Shown here piece after piece: positions 1-8,775 of a stretch of DNA of 64,000 nt (positions within the stretch are counted from its first letter, which is position 1; each line of letters begins with the position of its first letter). This DNA is from SZUA-35 sp964351995. Its GTDB lineage: Bacteria > Actinomycetota > Acidimicrobiia > Acidimicrobiales > SZUA-35. The notes beneath the pieces are model-generated. The model saw only the letters and a list, made by a program, of their open reading frames with translations, was not told where the DNA came from and made no database searches. The position numbers were made by a program, and so were the translations under genes. The stretch covers positions 1 to 64,000 of the forward strand of contig CAYGQE010000026.1 of assembly GCA_964351995.1 (NCBI GenBank), written 5' to 3'.

Positions 1-403
1 CGGTCGTGGCCGATCCACCGAGCAACACGTACACCGTGCGGGCCCCCAGCTCGATTGCGTGGTTGATCAGTTCGCCGGTCCCGCACGTATCAGCTGTGAT
101 GGGGTCGTTCTCTTCGGCTCCGCCGACAACCGACAGCCCTGAAGCCGCCGCCATCTCGATGTATGCGGTCTGCCCGTCAAGGCGCCAGGCAGCCTCGACC
201 GCATCACCGAGCGGGTCAGTGACCACCGTTCGCTTGTTCGCTCCTCCCAACACGTCGAGGGAACCCTCGCCGCCGTCTGCCAGCAGGACACCATCGACCT
301 CGCAACCCAACGGCTCGAGCGCAGACGTCACTGCGGTGAGGAGTTCTTCAGATGTTGCCGAGCTTCGAAACTTGTCGAAGGCAACGACGATGCGGCCAGC
401 CAT
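1..403 (-). CDS. glycerate kinase (partial, 3' end outside window)
   Basis: The leftward reading frame begins at an ATG at 401-403 and runs off the left edge, so only about 134 N-terminal residues are present. The start MAGRIVVAFDKFRSS resembles the glycerate kinase opening (usually xDSFKGS), followed by LADGGEGSLDVL, an AASGLSVV segment and, close to the edge, VYVLLGGSATT, which matches the GGSATNDGG nucleotide/substrate loop of the GlxK/GarK family. The family phosphorylates D-glycerate with ATP in the cytoplasm. The family call rests on these motifs; the exact product (2- or 3-phosphoglycerate) cannot be told. The next leftward gene ends 15 nt upstream of this start, so the two may be co-transcribed. 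Confidence 0.8.
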   Translation of the reverse strand, partial: MAGRIVVAFDKFRSSATSEELLTAVTSALEPLGCEVDGVLLADGGEGSLDVLGGANKRTVVTDPLGDAVEAAWRLDGQTAYIEMAAASGLSVVGGAEENDPITADTCGTGELINHAIELGARTVYVLLGGSATT

Positions 404-418
404 GTCGAGTGTCTGGGC

Positions 419-1006
419 TCAGGGGGTGATGACCCCGTCGCTACCAGCCATCACGATGACGTTGGCGCTCTGGGTATCAGCAATCGGCGAGGTTGCTGCG
501 TCGAACGGCTTGACCACCGCCGCAGGATCGACGCCGAACAATTCGGCGATGGCTCGAGCTTCTGACTCGAAGCCCTCGACAAACAAGATCGCGGACGGGC
601 CCGGCGTGTCAGCGTTCTTCGGGTCGGCGGCACCGTAGCCAGCTGCTTGCAGCCGGTCACGCGTCGACCCAGCAAGTCCGGGCTGAGCTGGGCTCGTGCC
701 ATTGAGCGCCAACGTGAGGACGTCGCTGGGGTTGCGTTGTGCACCGAGGGTGTCTTCCACCGGCACTTCTTCAGCGGGAAGCGTCGTCACGACGTCTTCG
801 GGTGCCGAGGTGTCGGCAACGGCATCGTCAGCAGCGACGGTGGTCGGCGAGGTCTCATCTGCAGCAACCGAGTTGTCGTCGACGCCTCGAACCATCAAGA
901 ACAAGCCGAGAAGTACTGCCCCAACGATGACGGCGACGCCGCGAGCGGCGTTCACGCCGGCCGAACGGCCAAAGCCCTCGCCGGTGTCGTGTGCGCCTGC
1001 GGTCAT
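419..1006 (-). CDS. membrane-anchored LytR_C-domain protein
   Basis: The product is 195 aa. I chose the ATG at 1006 and not the upstream in-frame start at 1057 because an AGGAGA Shine-Dalgarno lies 7 nt before it. A single hydrophobic helix (about residues 22-40) is followed by a Thr/Ala/Asp-rich linker and then a C-terminal domain (about 95-195) with the pattern LNGTSPAQPGLAGSTRDRL, an AAGY turn and a closing VIVMAGSDG strand, typical of the LytR_C (LytR/CpsA/Psr C-terminal) domain. The catalytic LCP domain is absent, so this is a stand-alone LytR_C protein, a class common in actinobacteria and presumably located outside the membrane and involved with the cell envelope. Its exact role is unknown. 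The family assignment is from motif recognition. Confidence 0.72.
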   Translation of the reverse strand: MTAGAHDTGEGFGRSAGVNAARGVAVIVGAVLLGLFLMVRGVDDNSVAADETSPTTVAADDAVADTSAPEDVVTTLPAEEVPVEDTLGAQRNPSDVLTLALNGTSPAQPGLAGSTRDRLQAAGYGAADPKNADTPGPSAILFVEGFESEARAIAELFGVDPAAVVKPFDAATSPIADTQSANVIVMAGSDGVITP

Positions 1007-1152
1007 GTGGATCTCCTGAACAGTTTCGGGTTGCGTAGGATCGAGCGAGAGCTTCACCTCGGCATCGCCGGGGTTCTGTCATGGGGGACAGTTTTAGCAT
1101 GGCCGAGCTCGTCGGCCACCCGCCCCCTCCTTCGCGCTAGCATTGCGGACCT

Positions 1153-1226
1153 GCCCGGATAGCTCAGTTGGCCAGAGCGCTGCTCTTGTAAAGCAGATGT
1201 CGTGGGTTCGAATCCCACTTCGGGCT
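1153..1226 (+). tRNA. tRNA-Thr (anticodon UGU)
   Basis: A full cloverleaf can be drawn: acceptor GCCCGGA pairs with TTCGGGC (one G-U), the anticodon stem CTGCT/AGCAG closes the loop CTTGTAA with anticodon TGT, and the T-arm contains GGTTCGAATCC. The anticodon reads ACA, hence threonine. No CCA is encoded. A TAGCAT hexamer at 1138-1143, 9 nt before the first base, could be the -10 element. Confidence 0.95.
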
Positions 1227-1266
1227 CGCTTCGTCTTCACGAAAGAGCTTCGGCAAACCGAGATCT

Positions 1267-2235
1267 TCAGCCGGCCAGATCGGCATAGATCTCGGTGTCG
1301 TCGAGGAACACTTCGATCAGCATCGTGAGATCACCGGCGTCACCAGGTGAGGCAGCCCAGCAGATGTTGCCTTCGACAGCGCCGCCTTCGAAGACCTCAG
1401 CGAATGTGTCGAGTGCGTCAGGGATGACCCCACACGACGGGTCGAATGTCGTCAACACGACAGCGCTCGGCCCGACCGCTTTGAACGTCAGCTCGAAAAG
1501 CGAAGCAGGCGCTGGACCGGACACATAGGTCACGCGAATCGGCACACCGATGAAGCGCAGGTCGCCGTCGGGTGCGTCGTTGAACTGGTTTTCAGCCAGC
1601 ACAGCATCGGTGATGTCGCTCGCTGCACCGAGCACTTCGATGGTCCACGTCCTGAGCTCGCCGGTTGCGTTGTCCGTGTACTCGACGACGATCTGCTCGC
1701 CAATCGCATAGGGATCCTCGATTGCCCCCTTCCCCGGTACCACCGAGACCGTGGGGGCAGGTTCGTCACCCGGCGCGGTCGTCGTGGGATTGTCGACGTC
1801 ATCATCTTCTGCAGTCGGCACCGTCGTGGTTGAAGTTGTTTCGTCGTCGTCGGTGGTGCCAAGCAGAACAAACGCCAGACCACCCACCGCGAGGACCCCG
1901 ACGAGGACAGCACCGATCACGGCGAGCGCCTTACCGTTCCCACCGCTGTCGTTCGACACCGGAGATGACATCGGGGCAGGTTTGCCCGAACTGGGAGGTG
2001 GCGATGAATAGATCGTTGTTTCCGCAGCGGGGGCCCAACCCGGGGTGTTGTCCACCGGCGGTGCTGCGCTCGGCAGCCCGGTACCAGGCAATCCAGACAG
2101 GGCCGGCGGGGCCGCAAGAGGAGCGGGCCCAGGCCCATGCCCATCCGGCCACCAACGGTCGTCAGTCCCCAGGTACCAACCTTCGGGGGTCGGCATCGGA
2201 TATTCGTTGCCATCCCATGCGGTGTACGTTGCCAC
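1267..2235 (-). CDS. membrane protein, DUF2510-like N-terminus and DUF4352-like exterior domain
   Basis: The product is 322 aa. The N-terminus holds a tryptophan-rich motif (PEGWYLGTDDRWWPDG) like those of DUF2510-type actinobacterial proteins, then a Pro/Ala-rich stretch, one transmembrane helix (about residues 101-126), an acidic/Thr-rich linker and a beta-rich C-terminal domain beginning VVPGKGAIEDPYAIGEQIVV. The last part, with a structured region on electronegative ligands and two cysteines, resembles DUF4352 domains, which are usually found outside the membrane. The function is unknown. It lies 8 nt upstream of the start side of nothing it is coupled to: its stop-proximal neighbour is tRNA-Thr on the other strand, and rlmB ends 8 nt before its start codon, so it may be the last gene of the ispD-ispF-rlmB unit. 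Confidence 0.6.
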   Translation of the reverse strand: MATYTAWDGNEYPMPTPEGWYLGTDDRWWPDGHGPGPAPLAAPPALSGLPGTGLPSAAPPVDNTPGWAPAAETTIYSSPPPSSGKPAPMSSPVSNDSGGNGKALAVIGAVLVGVLAVGGLAFVLLGTTDDDETTSTTTVPTAEDDDVDNPTTTAPGDEPAPTVSVVPGKGAIEDPYAIGEQIVVEYTDNATGELRTWTIEVLGAASDITDAVLAENQFNDAPDGDLRFIGVPIRVTYVSGPAPASLFELTFKAVGPSAVVLTTFDPSCGVIPDALDTFAEVFEGGAVEGNICWAASPGDAGDLTMLIEVFLDDTEIYADLAG

Positions 2236-2243
2236 GGTCCCTC

Positions 2244-3293
2244 CTATGCCTCCCGGCGTCGTACGACTTCGAACATCGCGATGGCCCCTGCCATGGCAAC
2301 ATTCAAACTGTTCAACTCGCCCAACATCGGAATCGATGCTCGCACGTCAACGCGCTCTTTGACCAGACGACCGAGGCCTTTGCCTTCAGCGCCGAGAACC
2401 AAGGCCACCGGCTGGTCATTGCCGAGCGGCAGACCGAAGATCGATGTGTCCCCCTCCATGTCGAGGCCAACGGTCACCACGCCGAGATCGGTCAGGTCCT
2501 TGATCGCCGTCGGAATCCCGCCCACTACCGCCATCGCCAAATGCTCGACCGCACCAGCAGCGGTCTTGGTGACCGTCGGCGAGATGTGAACAGCGCGGTG
2601 TTTGGCCAACACGATGCCGGTGACACCGGCGCATTCCGCAGTGCGCAACAGCGCACCCAAGTTTCCGGGGTCGGTGACACCGTCGAGCACCAGGATGTGG
2701 GCATTGGGCATCTGGGCCAAGTCCTCGAGCGATGACTCTGGCAACGGATCTGCACGCGCCATCACGCCCTGATGCGACTCGGTCAGTGCTTCAGATTCGA
2801 AGCGTCGCCGCGGCACCGCTCGCAGCGGAATCTTCATCTCGAACGACAGCTCATTGATGTCTTCGAGAATGTCAGCGGCATCCATGTCCTCGATCATCAC
2901 GATCTCTCGAACGCGTCGTCGTCCGGCGAGTAGAAGCTCACGAACGGCCTGACGTCCTTCGACATGGTCGCCACCGAGCCCACGCTTGGCTGCGGGCGAA
3001 CGTTTGCCTCCTCGACCTTGCGGCTTTCCGCGTCGAGACGGAGTACCGCTCTCGGGTGGGCCACTTCGCTCGGCTGCAGCCTTTGACGCCAAGCCCTTCG
3101 ATGGAACGCCTCGACTGCCGGGGGCCTTGGAGCCGGCGTCCTTACCCCCGGTGTTGCGACTGCTGGGCCCTCTGGCGCCCGGCGCCTTGCCGCGCCCACC
3201 AGAGCCTTTGCTTCCGGGACCTCCAGTGCCTTTGCCGCCAGGGCTGCGAGCTCCCTGGCTCTTGTTTCCTTGGCTTCTACGTTGTCCGCTCAT
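2244..3293 (-). CDS. rlmB: 23S rRNA (guanosine-2'-O-)-methyltransferase, TrmH/SpoU family
   Basis: The product is 349 aa. The ATG at 3291-3293 overlaps the TGA of ispF as ATGA, which decides the start; the longer frame upstream is an ispF shadow. The first ~105 residues are a low-complexity Gly/Lys/Arg/Ser tail likely to bind RNA, followed by a SpoU substrate-binding domain (from GGDHVEGRQAVRELLL) and a SpoU methylase domain with the three knot motifs: LDGVTDPGNLGALLRTAECA, VLGAEGKGL and the C-terminal SIPMLGELNSLNVAMAGAIA. The family uses S-adenosylmethionine to methylate the ribose of a conserved 23S rRNA guanosine. In many actinobacteria cysS sits between ispF and rlmB; here it does not. 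Confidence 0.9.
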   Translation of the reverse strand: MSGQRRSQGNKSQGARSPGGKGTGGPGSKGSGGRGKAPGARGPSSRNTGGKDAGSKAPGSRGVPSKGLASKAAAERSGPPESGTPSRRGKPQGRGGKRSPAAKRGLGGDHVEGRQAVRELLLAGRRRVREIVMIEDMDAADILEDINELSFEMKIPLRAVPRRRFESEALTESHQGVMARADPLPESSLEDLAQMPNAHILVLDGVTDPGNLGALLRTAECAGVTGIVLAKHRAVHISPTVTKTAAGAVEHLAMAVVGGIPTAIKDLTDLGVVTVGLDMEGDTSIFGLPLGNDQPVALVLGAEGKGLGRLVKERVDVRASIPMLGELNSLNVAMAGAIAMFEVVRRREA

Positions 3294-3772
3294 GCCTTCA
3301 CCACCAGTGCTACGGCGTGACACTGCACGCCTCCTTGGAGACCATCGAGGCCTTCGGTTCGCTTGCCTTTGACTCGCACGTCGCCGCCCACCACTGAACT
3401 CAGACGCTCTTCGATCTCGAGCTTGTGCGGTGCCAGTTTCGGTGTGTCGACCACGACCGTGCAGTCGACGTTGACCACGACCCAACCGGCAGCTGCCACG
3501 TCCACCATCGCTCGCCGGAGCAGGTCAATGCTGTCGGCGCCGGCCAGAGTTGGGTCGGTATCGCTGAAGAGTTGGCCGATGTCTGGACAGCCAGCAGCCG
3601 ACAGAATTGCATCGGTACAAGCGTGAGCGATCGGGTCGGCATCGCTGTGCCCGACGAGACCAACGACATCAGGGAAGTGCGTACCACCGAGGATCAGGTG
3701 TCGGTCAGGATCGTCGGACCACGGGTGGACGTCAAAGCCGTGGCCAATCCGGATGTTCGGGATTGGGGTCAT
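3290..3772 (-). CDS. ispF: 2-C-methyl-D-erythritol 2,4-cyclodiphosphate synthase
   Basis: The 160-aa length and sequence are standard for IspF, the fifth enzyme of the MEP isoprenoid pathway, which cyclises CDP-methylerythritol 2-phosphate with loss of CMP. The metal-site motif GHGFDVHPW lies at the N-terminus, GHSDADPIAHA at about residues 41-51, and the C-terminal KGKRTEGLDGLQGG segment matches the family's conserved KATTTEGLGFTGR-type loop. The start overlaps the ispD stop as ATGA and the stop overlaps the rlmB start, so the three genes are translationally coupled. Confidence 0.95.
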   Translation of the reverse strand: MTPIPNIRIGHGFDVHPWSDDPDRHLILGGTHFPDVVGLVGHSDADPIAHACTDAILSAAGCPDIGQLFSDTDPTLAGADSIDLLRRAMVDVAAAGWVVVNVDCTVVVDTPKLAPHKLEIEERLSSVVGGDVRVKGKRTEGLDGLQGGVQCHAVALVVKA

Positions 3773-4446
3773 CTGGAGATCGCTTCTTCGTCTTCGTGCC
3801 CTGCAGCTCGGGCCAGCAGCGCTTCAGCGACAACGAGATCGGCCGGTTCGGTGATCTTGAGGTTTGCGACGTCACCGTCGACGTGCAGCACCACCTCGCC
3901 GATGGCATCGACGAGCGATGCGTCGTCGGTCGCCCCCGAGGCGTCAGATGCCATTGCGTGGGCCCGTTCGAGAACAGCGCGGTGGAAACCTTGCGGCGTC
4001 TGAACTGCCACAAACCCGGATCGATCAACGGATCCGCCGTCAACCGCACGAAGCGAATCAGTGACAGCGACGACTGGCACAACAGCGGGTGCATGATCGA
4101 GCCCCGCAATCACCCGAGCAACGACTGCAGATGTCACCAATGGGCGGGCTCCGTCGTGGACGAGAACACGATCAACATCGGCAGGCACGGCCGCAAGGCC
4201 AGCTCGCACCGACGCAGCACGACTGTCGCCACCAGCCACAACAACATCACCTGGCAAGTCTGCCAAACCGACAACAGCACTCGGCACCACGACCACGACA
4301 CCATCGACTGACGCGCTCCGTGGTCCATCAACGAGAGCCGCCACCGCAAGGTCGAGCACGCGGCGATCACCAAGGGGCTCGAGCTGCTTGAAGGTGCCAA
4401 AGCGAGTACCGGAGCCACCGGCCACGACGATTCCCCAAAGACCCAT
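3769..4446 (-). CDS. ispD: 2-C-methyl-D-erythritol 4-phosphate cytidylyltransferase
   Basis: The product is 225 aa. The start is the ATG at 4444-4446 because the nucleotide-binding signature begins five residues later (VVAGGSGTRFG, then a KQLEPLGDRRVL variant of the PKQ motif); sequence upstream in the same frame is non-homologous. Other family landmarks are VLVHDGARPLV and AVQTPQGFHR. The enzyme couples CTP to methylerythritol 4-phosphate, the third MEP-pathway step. A TATCGT hexamer lies 8 nt before the start and may be a -10 box. This is the first gene of the ispD-ispF-rlmB unit and is divergent from the Crp-type regulator. Confidence 0.93.
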   Translation of the reverse strand: MGLWGIVVAGGSGTRFGTFKQLEPLGDRRVLDLAVAALVDGPRSASVDGVVVVVPSAVVGLADLPGDVVVAGGDSRAASVRAGLAAVPADVDRVLVHDGARPLVTSAVVARVIAGLDHAPAVVPVVAVTDSLRAVDGGSVDRSGFVAVQTPQGFHRAVLERAHAMASDASGATDDASLVDAIGEVVLHVDGDVANLKITEPADLVVAEALLARAAGHEDEEAISR

Positions 4447-4567
4447 GACCGGCGACGATACCCCGCTGCCAGTGGGGCAAGGTCTTGGAGGTGCGCCCGA
4501 CGAGCTCGCCTCCGCCAGACCAAGGCACCATGACGACAGGATGTGACATACCGCACTACCTGTCCGG

Positions 4568-4573
4568 TACGGT
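4568..4573 (+). promoter_or_regulatory. -10 element TACGGT for a likely leaderless crp-type transcript
   Basis: TACGGT is 6 nt before the ATG at 4580. A GTGACA about 19 nt upstream could serve as a weak -35. The spacing would put the transcription start at or next to the start codon. The same 133-nt gap (4447-4579) is shared with the divergent ispD promoter. Confidence 0.5.
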
Positions 4574-4579
4574 GGCGGG

Positions 4580-5239
4580 ATGGTCGAACCCGAGCTGCTC
4601 CGCACGATCGAGCTCTTCGCTGACTTCAACGACGAGCTGCTCGAACGGATGGCAAATCTGTGCGACACGCTCGAGTTCCAGCGCGGCGATGTCCTGTTCT
4701 CCGAGGGCGACGAGTCGAACCAGCTCTACGTCACCATGAGCGGCAGGATCGCCATGGTCAATCGATCGATCGATGGCCGAGAGTCGGTTGTGGCTCTGAT
4801 GGAGGACGGCGATCTCTTCGGCGAGATGCCCCTCTTCGATCGCCAGATGCGATCCACCGATGCCCGAGCACTCGAACCCTCGACTGCTGTGGTCATTCCG
4901 TACGCCCCGCTCCGCCAGATCTATGAGGACGACCCCAAGCAGCTGTGGCGCGTCGTGGCTCTACTCGCCAACCGACTCCGGGCAATGGACGGTGTCCTGG
5001 CCGACTCGGTGTTCCTCGACGTCACGGGCCGAACAGCCAAGCGTCTGCTCGAGATCGCTGGCGATGCCGACGAGTTCGCTCTGCCAGTCACCCAGGAAGA
5101 ACTTGCGGGCATGGTCGGCGCAAGCCGCGAGCGGGTCAACAAGGCAATTGCCAGCTTCATCCGCCTCGGCTGGCTCGAACAACGAGATCGCCGCTACGTG
5201 ATTCTCAAGCGAGATCAGCTCGAACTTCGTTCACGCTGA
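4580..5239 (+). CDS. Crp/Fnr family transcriptional regulator
   Basis: The product is 219 aa, the usual Crp size. An N-terminal cyclic-nucleotide-binding fold (about 1-115; FQRGDVLFSEGDESNQLYV, then GDLFGEMPLFD) is joined by a long dimerisation helix to a C-terminal winged helix (about 145-212) whose recognition region reads TQEELAGMVGASRERVNKAI. The layout matches the actinobacterial GlxR/Crp group that binds cAMP and controls central metabolism. The phosphate-binding cassette is altered (GEMPLFDRQMRST compared with GELALIYGTPRAAT), so the effector is uncertain. It is transcribed alone, divergent from ispD. Confidence 0.88.
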   Translation: MVEPELLRTIELFADFNDELLERMANLCDTLEFQRGDVLFSEGDESNQLYVTMSGRIAMVNRSIDGRESVVALMEDGDLFGEMPLFDRQMRSTDARALEPSTAVVIPYAPLRQIYEDDPKQLWRVVALLANRLRAMDGVLADSVFLDVTGRTAKRLLEIAGDADEFALPVTQEELAGMVGASRERVNKAIASFIRLGWLEQRDRRYVILKRDQLELRSR

Positions 5240-5286
5240 CGCTCTGAACCTGCGTTGCGTTCCCGCCATTCGAGTCGGTGCTGCGC

Positions 5287-6435
5287 TCAGACCCTTCGAC
5301 CGCCCGTCTTGCGTCGTGCCGCCGAGGCTGCGCCCGAGATGGCCAGATGCAACTCTCCAGCACGCCGATCGCTCATGCCGTCGACTTCAGCGATCTGCTC
5401 GGCTGTTGCCTCGAGCAGGACATCGAGCGTGCCGAACCTCTCGACCAAGGACTCCATCAGCGGCTCAGACAAACGCGGAACACGGGTGAGGAGCCCAAGC
5501 CCCTTCGGGCTCAACGATGCGCTCAAGTCGGTGCCTGCTGATGCCAAGTGGAGTGTCTTCGCCATGATCTCTTCGTTGAAGAGTGCGTCGTCATCGAGCG
5601 CTGACAGCGCCGTCATGGCCTCTTCCACGCGGAACGCACTGTCATCCTGGAAGTAGTCGCGAATCAGGAGACGACGATCGTCGGCCACACCACTCATCAA
5701 TTCATTGAGCTGGAGGCGAACCAGACGCCCATCGGAGCCCAACTCAAGCAAGTTCCGTTCGATCTCGGATGCGATTCGCACGGTCATCTCCGCCCGTTGC
5801 AGCACTTCGACGACATCGTTCAGAGCAACGAGATTGTTGACCTCGAGTGCAGCGAGCGTGTGCGTGACTTGATCGAGGCGGTTCCGGTACCGCTCGAGCG
5901 TCTGCAGCGCCTGGTTGGACCGCTCGAGAAGCCGACTGACAGATTCGAGCGAGTGGCGTTGATCGCCCACGTACGCCTGGATCTCCTTGCGCGATTCCGA
6001 CACGGCGATGACCGGCACATTGAGACTGCGGGCCACTCGCTCTGCGGTGCGATGACGGGTGCCCGTCTCGGCGGTCGGAACGTTTGGATTGGGCACCAGG
6101 TGGACGTTGGCTCGAGCGATTCGGCTGCCATCAGATGCCAGGATGATGGCGCCATCCATTTTGGCCAACTCAGACAAACGTTGAGGAGTGAACGCTGCAT
6201 CGAGCAAGAACCCGCCCGAACAGATGTTGAGGACGTCGGGACCATCGCCGAACACGATCAGCCCGCCACGACCGGACTGCAACACTCGATCGAGGCCATC
6301 ACGCAGCGGCGTCCCAGGTGCAACCTGGGTCAGCGCACGCGCCATCGCGCCATCGAGTCCAAAGTCCATCGCCACATCGTAGTTCAAGACCCACCGACCT
6401 CTCTGGTGGGTTCTCACAGCGCCGCTCGAGCCCAC
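5287..6435 (-). CDS. disA: DNA-integrity scanning diadenylate cyclase
   Basis: DisA joins two ATP to make c-di-AMP and scans DNA for branched structures. The frame holds the DAC domain with the catalytic KMDGAIIL and the TRHRTAERV motif, a long helical linker (about 150-300) and a C-terminal helix-hairpin-helix domain (VDGMSDRRAGELH). The full frame from the GTG at 6435 gives 382 aa, but related proteins begin close to the MDFGLDGAMARALTQVAPG segment, so the ATG at 6369 (360 aa) or the TTG at 6387 are real alternatives. It lies 26 nt downstream of radA on the same strand, the classical radA-disA arrangement. Confidence 0.93.
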   Translation of the reverse strand: MGSSGAVRTHQRGRWVLNYDVAMDFGLDGAMARALTQVAPGTPLRDGLDRVLQSGRGGLIVFGDGPDVLNICSGGFLLDAAFTPQRLSELAKMDGAIILASDGSRIARANVHLVPNPNVPTAETGTRHRTAERVARSLNVPVIAVSESRKEIQAYVGDQRHSLESVSRLLERSNQALQTLERYRNRLDQVTHTLAALEVNNLVALNDVVEVLQRAEMTVRIASEIERNLLELGSDGRLVRLQLNELMSGVADDRRLLIRDYFQDDSAFRVEEAMTALSALDDDALFNEEIMAKTLHLASAGTDLSASLSPKGLGLLTRVPRLSEPLMESLVERFGTLDVLLEATAEQIAEVDGMSDRRAGELHLAISGAASAARRKTGGRRV

Positions 6436-6461
6436 TGACGGTCGCCCAAGTTCAGAGTCGG

Positions 6462-7820
6462 TCAGAACGGCGCACCGATCGGTGCCGGCAGCTGCGCCAA
6501 GGCCTCGCTGATGGTGCCCGCCCGGATCAGGCGCATGCCGGTCGGCCCGTCGCCAGCCGAGTTGGGCACGATCGCGCTGCGGAAGCCAAGACGGTACGCC
6601 TCCCCGAGGCGACGATCGAGCTGCGGGACCGAACGGATCTCTCCCGACAGTCCGAGCTCACCACACGCAACGAGCTCGGACGGGAACGGAGAATCAGCAA
6701 TCGCGGAAGCGACGGCAAGCGCAACACCAAGATCGGCGCCGGGCTCGACAATCGACGCACCACCGGCTGCCGAGACAAACACCTGCTGTCCGTAGGTCGA
6801 GACACCACCGCGTTGTTCAAGTACCGCACACACCAGCTTGGCGCGGCTTCCACTGAGACCCTCGGCCGTGATCGCTGCGGGGCGATCGCCATGGGGGGAG
6901 GCCAACGCCTGGACCTCGACGAGCACCGGGCGATGACCATCGAGCGCCGGCACCACCATCGAGCCGGCCGTGTCGAGACGCCGATCAGCCAAGAAGCGAC
7001 CACTCGGGTCAGAGACTGCCTCGAGGCCGAGGCCTGTCATCTCGAAGAGACCTACGTCGGTCGTCGGCCCGAAACGATGCTTGACCGCGCGAAGGAAACG
7101 CAGATCGTGATGTCGATCGCCGCTGAACGAGAGCACCGTGTCGACCACGTGCTCCAAAAGTCTCGGGCCAGCAAGTGCTCCGTCTTTGGTGACATGACCG
7201 ATCAGAACCAGAGAAATGCCGTTTGTCTTTGCTGCACCGACCAAACGAGCGGCGGCCTCGCGTACCTGGCTGACCGATCCAGGTGACGCATCGAGCTCTC
7301 CAACTCGCAGCGTCTGAATCGAATCGATGATGGCTACGGCGGGCCGTTCGGCGGCCAGGGTGGACACGATCGTTTCAACGGCGGTGTCGTCCAACACCAT
7401 CAGGGACGGGGGGATCGGCCCGAGACGGGCCGCCCTTGCCGCCACCTGGGACGGCGCTTCCTCACCGGTGATGAGTATGACTCCGGCGCCCGTCGAGGCG
7501 ACAGAGGTGGCAACTTGCAACGTCAGCGTCGACTTTCCGATGCCTGGTTCACCGCTGAGTAACGTGACCGACCCGGCGACCAGGCCACCACCCAGCACTC
7601 GATCGACCTCAGCAAGACCAACAGGGTTCGGCACCGAAGTCGATCCATCGAAGGAATCAAGTGGTTGAACGGCACGTGCGGCCGCTGGCTTGCCCTTCCC
7701 AGCCGCTACCACCATCTCTTCGATGGTTGCCCACCCGTCGCACGCATTGCACTGACCAGTCCATGCTGGCGTTTCCGCCCCGCATGACCGACACACGAAT
7801 GTTCGCCGTTGTTTTGCCAT
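6462..7820 (-). CDS. radA: DNA repair protein RadA (branch migration ATPase)
   Basis: The product is 452 aa. It has the N-terminal zinc finger (Cys 10, 13, 24, 27), a RecA-like core with Walker A GEPGIGKST and Walker B VAIIDSIQTL, and a C-terminal Lon-like domain (from about residue 300). The RadA signature usually written KNRFG reads KHRFG here, a conservative change at the second position. RadA drives branch migration of recombination intermediates. A GGTGGG purine run just before the ATG can act as ribosome binding site. It forms a unit with disA downstream. Confidence 0.94.
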   Translation of the reverse strand: MAKQRRTFVCRSCGAETPAWTGQCNACDGWATIEEMVVAAGKGKPAAARAVQPLDSFDGSTSVPNPVGLAEVDRVLGGGLVAGSVTLLSGEPGIGKSTLTLQVATSVASTGAGVILITGEEAPSQVAARAARLGPIPPSLMVLDDTAVETIVSTLAAERPAVAIIDSIQTLRVGELDASPGSVSQVREAAARLVGAAKTNGISLVLIGHVTKDGALAGPRLLEHVVDTVLSFSGDRHHDLRFLRAVKHRFGPTTDVGLFEMTGLGLEAVSDPSGRFLADRRLDTAGSMVVPALDGHRPVLVEVQALASPHGDRPAAITAEGLSGSRAKLVCAVLEQRGGVSTYGQQVFVSAAGGASIVEPGADLGVALAVASAIADSPFPSELVACGELGLSGEIRSVPQLDRRLGEAYRLGFRSAIVPNSAGDGPTGMRLIRAGTISEALAQLPAPIGAPF

Positions 7821-7827
7821 CCCACCA

Positions 7828-8769
7828 TCATGACAACGGGGTATGACACTCCTCCTGGGAGAAGGCGGCGATCACCGGGGCGAAGGATTCGACTTCGCGG
7901 ACGGTGAAATAGTTGATGCCCCACCGGTCTCGACATCGCTCGATCTTGGACACGATCTCATCGACGGTCCCGATCAATGCATAGGGAGTGTTCGCCACAT
8001 CATCCGCTGTCAAGCCGTCAACTCGGTCGACCAATGCGGCCGTGACGCCGTCCCGGTCTTCGGTGACATCCATGACCTGCGCAAGAGCGTTGAATTCCAC
8101 GGCCTCAAAACGCGACCCTGCGCCGGTTCGTACTTGATCGAGCTGGGCATCAAGGTGCTCGACCGTCCACTTGACCGTGTGCCGATGACCATCTTCGAGC
8201 GTTCGGCCGAGGCCTTGGAGCCCGATGATGTCGGCGTGGGCGCCAGCGTGTCCCAGCAGAGCTGCCCCGTTTCCACCGACCAAGATCGGCAATCGGTCCT
8301 GCACCGACCGATCGATCGATGCACCCCGGATCTGATGATGCGGTCCGTCGTGATCCACGGTCTCTCCGTCCAGCAGCGCTCTGATGATCTCGACCTGCTC
8401 CGCCAACTGGGCCTTGCGATCAAACGCCGACCGACGCTCGATGCCGGTCTCGTCGTACTCGTGAGGGGTGTGACCCGCACCGAGGCCCAACTCGAAACGT
8501 CCTCCCGACAGCTGATCAAGGGTCGAGGCCTCCCATGCCAACTGCACGGGGTTCCGCATGGTTGCGTTGAGGACGAAGGTCCCCAGCCGGATGGTCGACG
8601 TTGCCTCCGCGACGGCTCCAAGGGTCGGCAACGGGGCCACGCCTGGGCCGACGTGGTCACTCATCGTGAAGACGTCAAAGCCAGTCGCCTCAGCTCGGCG
8701 GGCGACCTCGACTGGTCCATCACCGTCTTGGCTGGAGAACTGGCAGGCGAAACGAAAGGGTCGCAGCAT
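7828..8769 (-). CDS. LLM-class (probably F420-dependent) oxidoreductase
   Basis: The product is 313 aa with the luciferase-like TIM-barrel pattern: RFACQFSS strand, MSDHVGPGVAPLPTLGAVAEAT, FVLNATMRNPVQLAWEASTL and LSGGRFELGLGAGHTPHEY. The layout matches the mycobacterial MSMEG_2516-type subfamily that binds coenzyme F420; the cofactor is inferred from family, not visible directly. The substrate is unknown. It ends 7 nt before the start of radA on the same strand, so radA and disA may be read through from its promoter. Confidence 0.85.
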   Translation of the reverse strand: MLRPFRFACQFSSQDGDGPVEVARRAEATGFDVFTMSDHVGPGVAPLPTLGAVAEATSTIRLGTFVLNATMRNPVQLAWEASTLDQLSGGRFELGLGAGHTPHEYDETGIERRSAFDRKAQLAEQVEIIRALLDGETVDHDGPHHQIRGASIDRSVQDRLPILVGGNGAALLGHAGAHADIIGLQGLGRTLEDGHRHTVKWTVEHLDAQLDQVRTGAGSRFEAVEFNALAQVMDVTEDRDGVTAALVDRVDGLTADDVANTPYALIGTVDEIVSKIERCRDRWGINYFTVREVESFAPVIAAFSQEECHTPLS

Positions 8770-8775
8770 CCAGGC

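Noticed and set aside
3294..3485. longer N-terminus for rlmB (start at 3485)
   Set aside because: It lies within ispF in another frame and has no family similarity; the ATGA overlap at 3290-3293 fits the operon.
5797..7286. 213- and 322-codon frames on the + strand across disA and radA
   Set aside because: Opposite-strand shadows; disA and radA have complete catalytic motifs.
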